The position numbers and the translations under genes are program-made. Positions 59,332 to 64,000 of a stretch of 64,000 nucleotides of DNA are shown here, one piece after another. The stretch is from Apoda limacodes (Eukaryota > Arthropoda > Insecta > Lepidoptera > Limacodidae): NCBI GenBank assembly GCA_946406115.1, contig OX291557.1, positions 19,686,501 to 19,750,500 of the forward strand, given 5' to 3'. A model generated the notes under the pieces. The model saw nothing but the letters and a program-made list of their open reading frames with translations, had not been told where the DNA came from and did no database searches. Within the stretch, counting starts at the first letter, position 1, and each line of letters opens with the position of its first letter.

Positions 59332-62300
59332 ATAATACTATACTAGTACAGATGCCTCATCCCATACAATGAAATGGGACCGCCGTAACTCGGGCTATTT
59401 TTCGGGCTATTTTGTAAAAATCTCCAGTACTCGGATCTTGCCTTTTTCTGGGGAATGTAAATGTAAATGGAAGTACATCTTACCTCTCAAGATTTAGAAA
59501 AAATGGTCTTAAGAGGTGAGTTGCAATTCCATAAATTCCCCCCCCGCAATAAGCTCCGAGATTTCAGTCAATTAAATATTATCTAGGTAATATTTAATAT
59601 TTAGTTAGTAGTAAATAAGATTTTTTCAACTAGTTATTCAAATTTAAAATAATAATGTTAAAGAAGATATGTCATGAAAATATATACCTACCTATTATTT
59701 TACAGTATTTTTTATAACCAATCGGCAACGATCCGAAATGCAGATATCTATGCAAGTTAAGAAAATTACTAGGTAGGTACCTAATAAATATGTAAAAGTA
59801 GGTAGGAACATAATAAAATTATAATCGAAAGCTAAAACGCTACAGTTAGGAGCAGTACATTTGTTTCGTTATATTTTTTTGCAAACGGTATGGATTAGGA
59901 GGTCAGAGGTGTTTAAAAGTTTCTACCGAATTCCTTTGTTTGCGTCAGGTAATGTACAGGAAATTTGGTTTTGGGGTTTAAGATTAAAAATATGTAATGA
60001 TGGAAGCTTTTTCAAGTACGAAATAAGGGTGTCAAAATGTGGGTTTAATTAGTTTTAAGGGTAGGTATGTGAAAATCGCAAATATATTTTAGGGACAAAA
60101 CATTTTATAACAATTTTTTGGGTCTGTTTATAATTTCAAATAGTTTATTAATGAAAAAATTCTCACCAAAGGCACGGATGTAAAAAACCCAAAGGTTAAA
60201 TTATTATTAAATGACAGATGTTTTGTGATCAAAATATTTTTTGAAAATCCTATGTTTTTGTGTTAGTTGCTAGTATTTAGTGGGTGTTGAGATTAAAATT
60301 TTAAAATGAATTCGTGTTATCATAAATATATGTAATAACACTTACAAAAGAGTCGTGATAAGGAGACCGAAAAGTGGTTGAATGTTTAGGTATCTAAAAT
60401 TCCTGAGATATTTTTTTACTAACTTTTGCCGTGACTCCGTAAAATAATGTAATCGTCGAAATGCACATTTGGTTAGGGCACATGACTAAACCTACAGATA
60501 GCTTCAATCAACCGGCGCTAGCGAGAGAGAGAGAGAGAGCTACTACAAGCACGGGTATGTGTGCGTGACCTGTCACTGACACGGCGCGCGTTAGTGGAAA
60601 AAGGAATCAAAAGGAAATTTCCTTTTTTACATACCTAAAACATCTTGACGGGTAATTACCTATATTTTTTTATTCTAAGTTGGCTCTATAATTACTTTAG
60701 GAAGGTGAATCTTAAAAAACGTAGATGCGTAGGTAGGTACCTACGATAATAATGATACATATAAACATGCATTTATATTAATGTATATGCATAAGTATAT
60801 TATTGATGGTATTATTTGTAAAATACAAATTAAATCAGAGATCTTTGTTAGGGTTCCATAGCCAAATGGCAAACAGGTCCGTTATAAATCCATCATATAC
60901 TTACGTCTATCCGTATGTCACAGCGTTATAATTCCGCTATCTTCGCATATGTAGATTGTGATGAAATTTTACAGGAAAGTCTTATGTGAACCACTAAACA
61001 GATTTGTAATGAAATTAAGAAAAAATATTAAGGGGCAGCTCCATACATTAAACTGAGGTACGAAATCGATATCAGCTATATATTGATTTAATTAACTAAA
61101 CGTGTCAGTTGAAAACATTACCAGCTTAGGAATGATTCTTGAAACGTTGTTCTAAGCTATCAGTCTGGTGGGTTATTTAGTCATGTGGTAAGAGGGTCTA
61201 GTAAGCAACATTTACTTATGCTATATTTACATATACAATTCTATCCGACAGCCAAGTTAGAATAACTGACATCAAGTCGCAACCGCTAGTGGCAGGTGTA
61301 CAACGGCAATTTCGCTCGAAAAACGCAAATCGATGTAGAGTTAAGCCGTTTGGCACACAGGTACTTTAGGGCAAAACAATAATTTTGAGCCGCAGTTCCT
61401 CAAAATATTTCCCTTAAGCAATTTGGAAAATATTAAATTTTGTATTTTTTTTTAATTTTTGAATATTGCGATGTGAGACGGTTCCTTAAACTTCAGATCT
61501 TTATGAGACTTATGTGGAACTGTACTGTACCCTGCTGCTTCTGTTAATATTTTGAGGCACTGCGGCTCAAAATTATTGTTTTGCCCTAAAATACCTGTGT
61601 GACAAACGGCTAAACTCTACATGAATTTGCGGTTTTTTTTTGCGTACACCCAGGACTACGCCGCCTGCCAGCGGGTCGAACGAAACATGTTTTGTTTACT
61701 TCGCCTTAGTTATTATTACTTAGGTATAGTATTTTATAATCTGTGACTTGGCATTGTTTCTTGATTTTTACTTTTGCGGTGATTTTGTGTAAAAGAAAGT
61801 TTCATGCTTTGATTTTTTTTAAACAATTGTACAATGATTTCCTTTAAATCAAGTGTAAGCAGTGCCAAATGATAATTTCTCATGGTGGGCAGGGAAAAAC
61901 AGAAAATACTACGACTATGAACAACCAATAATGTTAACCGACCCTGATGCCTCAGCTAGGTTCTATGATTAAATGTTAGATCGACCACAGACAATTTCTC
62001 CCAACTTGTCGCCGACTACGAAAGTGGCCGGATGGTCAGCTTTACCGACTAGTCGGAACATCCCTACTTTTAAGTGAACTGTTGGCTTATTTTCTCGTAC
62101 ACTAATCGCTTCAAGTGTGCCTATAAAAATTTGAGTTCCCTCGATTTCTCCAGGATTCCATCATTATATCCTGACCTGATGACCATGGGACCATCTGGGA
62201 AGTATACTCTTTCAAACAAACAAGAATTTTCCGAATCGGTCAAGGCGACTTCGAGTAATCGGAAAACATACATAAAATAAGATTTCGAGGAATAAGGAAC

Positions 62301-63418
62301 TTCCTTTTTTTTTGAAGTCGATTAATAACTAGTCACTTAAATAGACGACAAAACATCCTAAACAACTCATGATATCTGTGAACTCAAAGAAAGATTAAAG
62401 CGTATTTAATTATTTATGAGTAAAATAAAACTTCTTTTAATATACCTACTTTCTGTTTTACTAGTTTTTGAAATATCGTCGTTTATGTAAGTGACTAACT
62501 AGTTTTTGCTCGTAAGTGTACTAAAATTTTGTCAAAACTGACTGACATAAATAAATTACGGAGTTAAACTAATGCATCGCTCAATTATTAACGCATCGAT
62601 GCAAACGACGATGTCACGGGGTATCCATTTGTTGTATACCAAAACCTTCACCAGAATGTAACAAATACTTTTCTGAAAACCGTATTAAAATCGGTTCAGC
62701 CAAACGCGAGATAATCACGGAAAAACATACGGGTCAAACTGAGAACCTCCCTTTTTTTTAATAGGTTAAAAATGTAAGCGCTATTATCTGAAGCGTTTTC
62801 AATTCTAAAATAGGTGCACTTGTGCGATGGCATGCTGTTCTTCAAAAGTGAGCTATCCTTTTCACAAAACAATTTTTTAAGAACTTAGACGCATTCGACC
62901 CAGGATAAAACTAAAAGAAACAAATTGTACTGAGGTCGAAGTTCACGCTTGCGTGCGTTTGTTTTATAACATATCTAAGTATTAAGGTGGGTAGATACCA
63001 AAAATTTTTTTTTTAATTTTGTTGGTTAGTACCTACACCTATTCATATTATTCAGTGACACTGTTGTGTGTCGCTGTCAAACTCAGAACATGCGAACAGC
63101 GTCATCTATCAATCAATAGTGAAAAATTATTAACTAAAACGGCACGTAGTTCAATTTATTGCCGCTTAAAGTACAACGACCTCATTCAATTTATGTAAAA
63201 TTTCGAAAATTTAATAAAGGCGCCCATTACTTCATTTTCGTTAGCTTAAGGAACATTTTGATATTAAAACAATGTTTTTTAACGGTCGGTTACTTTTCTT
63301 TTTCAATAAAATAACAACCTAAATAACAAATCGATACACACAACGCCATCTATTGATATGAATTTGAATCATTTCTGTTTTGTTTGGGATAAGACCCCGT
63401 GGTATTATATAATCTGTG
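59332..63418 (-). mobile_element. Right unit of the palindrome
   Basis: 4087 nt in inverted orientation. The outer end is complete (GTATTATATAATCTGTG at 63402-63418). The inner end lacks the first 10 nt of the terminal repeat. Adding those 10 nt and the 222 nt missing after 59415 gives 4319 nt, agreeing with the reconstructed 4322 nt of the left unit. Small open frames mirror those of the left arm with a few substitutions and are not protein-like. Confidence 0.75.
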
Positions 63419-63425
63419 GCATCGC

Positions 63426-64000
63426 CTATTTTCGCTAATTAAAATAGTATAGTCATGTGATGTGTTTGGGTTGTGCTACGGCATCATTTCAAACATTTTT
63501 CAATTAATGATACAAACATGCATACGAAGACACCTCAGACTTAAGGATGAAGTCAGTTTGTGATGCTATTTGCCCTAAATAGATTTAGGAATTTTATAGG
63601 CAACAAAATATCTTAAGAAGTTAACACTGCCTTTAATTTTGTTTAAAAGGTCAACGCTGCATCACTCCGATTATGGTCGCCGCTCGTTTACCTTTGTTAC
63701 CTATCGATTATTAGTTTATAAGCCATGTGGCCTGCTCATAAATAATCACTCGAATAATCTTTACTTATGTAAGTAGTTCATATGGGCCACTAATTATTAT
63801 TAGTATAGACTGATTATATTTAATTAGTGGTTAAATGAATTTGTGGAGTCATTAATCATGATACTGATAATAAAATCAATTGAACAGTTACTTCTACATT
63901 GCTCATGATCGTTGAGTGATATCTTTTATTTCTTTTGCCAAATGACCTTTGCTTGCCCCTGTGTCATGTATGAATATGATTACGAAAGAACAGTAACTAA
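63426..64000. other. Right flank, nothing recognised
   Basis: AT-rich sequence beyond the palindrome, with no gene, repeat or RNA I can support. Confidence 0.5.

Larger units (their letters stand above)
55020..63425. mobile_element. 8.39-kb palindromic foldback element with 7-bp target duplications
   Basis: GCATCGC at 55020-55026 and 63419-63425 flank the element (55027-63418). Left arm 55026-59321 and right arm 59332-63402 are near-perfect inverted repeats around a 10-nt spacer (ATAATCTGTG). Sampled stretches show about one difference per 200 bp near the ends and a few more in the middle, plus one 222-nt segment present only in the left arm. The structure resolves into two head-to-head copies of one unit of about 4.32 kb with 17-bp terminal inverted repeats. 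Neither arm has a transposase-like frame; both contain older retroposon scraps (for example the TATGGAACCCTAACAAAGAT block at about 57570). Long arms, CA start and 7-bp duplications suggest a Galileo-like foldback of the P superfamily; this is inference. Confidence 0.85.

Noticed and set aside
56133..62280. Mirrored small open frames in the palindrome arms (56133-56354, 56500-56694, 58378-58569 and partners)
   Set aside because: They exist twice because the arms are identical. Substitutions between the copies change amino acids freely, and no domain is seen.
55020..63425. Palindrome as an assembly or missed-adapter artefact
   Set aside because: The arms differ by substitutions and a 222-nt indel, the two outer ends differ, and the pair is flanked by a matching 7-mer. 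A folded read would not give these. Long-read confirmation is still needed.
1..64000. CRISPR arrays, rRNA and tRNA genes, operons
   Set aside because: Tandem repeats present are minisatellites without spacers. No tRNA box pair or rRNA segment was recognised. The genome is an insect's.

Overview
This is eukaryotic, AT-rich, repeat-laden DNA. It is almost certainly from a moth or butterfly (Lepidoptera). Three things point there: a cluster of alpha-esterase-type carboxylesterase genes with matching intron positions, an intronless PLP-dependent cysteine synthase / beta-cyanoalanine synthase gene of the kind Lepidoptera acquired from bacteria, and many lepidopteran-style retroposon tails. I see no bacterial operon, no CRISPR array and no tRNA or rRNA gene.

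Layout. (1) 1-26.7 kb holds the esterase cluster. Gene A (minus, 4349 to 2082) has two exons in the window; its last exon is not visible. Gene B (minus, 14922 to 11417) is complete in three exons. Gene C (plus, 21334 to 26726) is complete in three exons. All three keep the Ser-Glu-His triad with the serine at codon 190 and lack a signal peptide, so they look like working intracellular esterases. Gaps and introns contain decayed mobile DNA: a reverse-transcriptase remnant, a P/THAP9-like transposase remnant and CR1/jockey-like LINE copies. (2) 26.7-38 kb is a repeat zone with a pogo-like zinc-finger remnant, a 36-bp minisatellite and an RTE-type LINE interrupted by a CR1/jockey-like LINE. (3) 38-42.4 kb has a 380-bp direct repeat pair followed by the transferred cysteine/cyanoalanine synthase gene. 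(4) 42.4-55 kb is mostly retroposon debris, small foldbacks, another LINE fragment with a damaged catalytic motif and a 19-bp minisatellite. (5) 55.0-63.4 kb is one nearly perfect palindrome of 8.39 kb.

The palindrome is the standout. It consists of two head-to-head copies of a noncoding unit of about 4.32 kb. The unit ends in a 17-bp terminal inverted repeat (CACAGATTATATAATAC), and the pair is bounded by a 7-bp target duplication (GCATCGC). A second trace of the same family, a 23-nt insertion also flanked by a perfect 7-bp duplication, sits in intron 1 of gene C. Long arms, a CA-start and 7-bp duplications recall foldback transposons of the P superfamily such as Galileo. That assignment is inference, because no transposase is visible in the unit.

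Functionally, the real genes fit host detoxification and metabolism: esterases for ester-containing dietary compounds or xenobiotics, and the synthase for cyanide or sulfur-amino-acid chemistry. Most other DNA is mobile-element derived.
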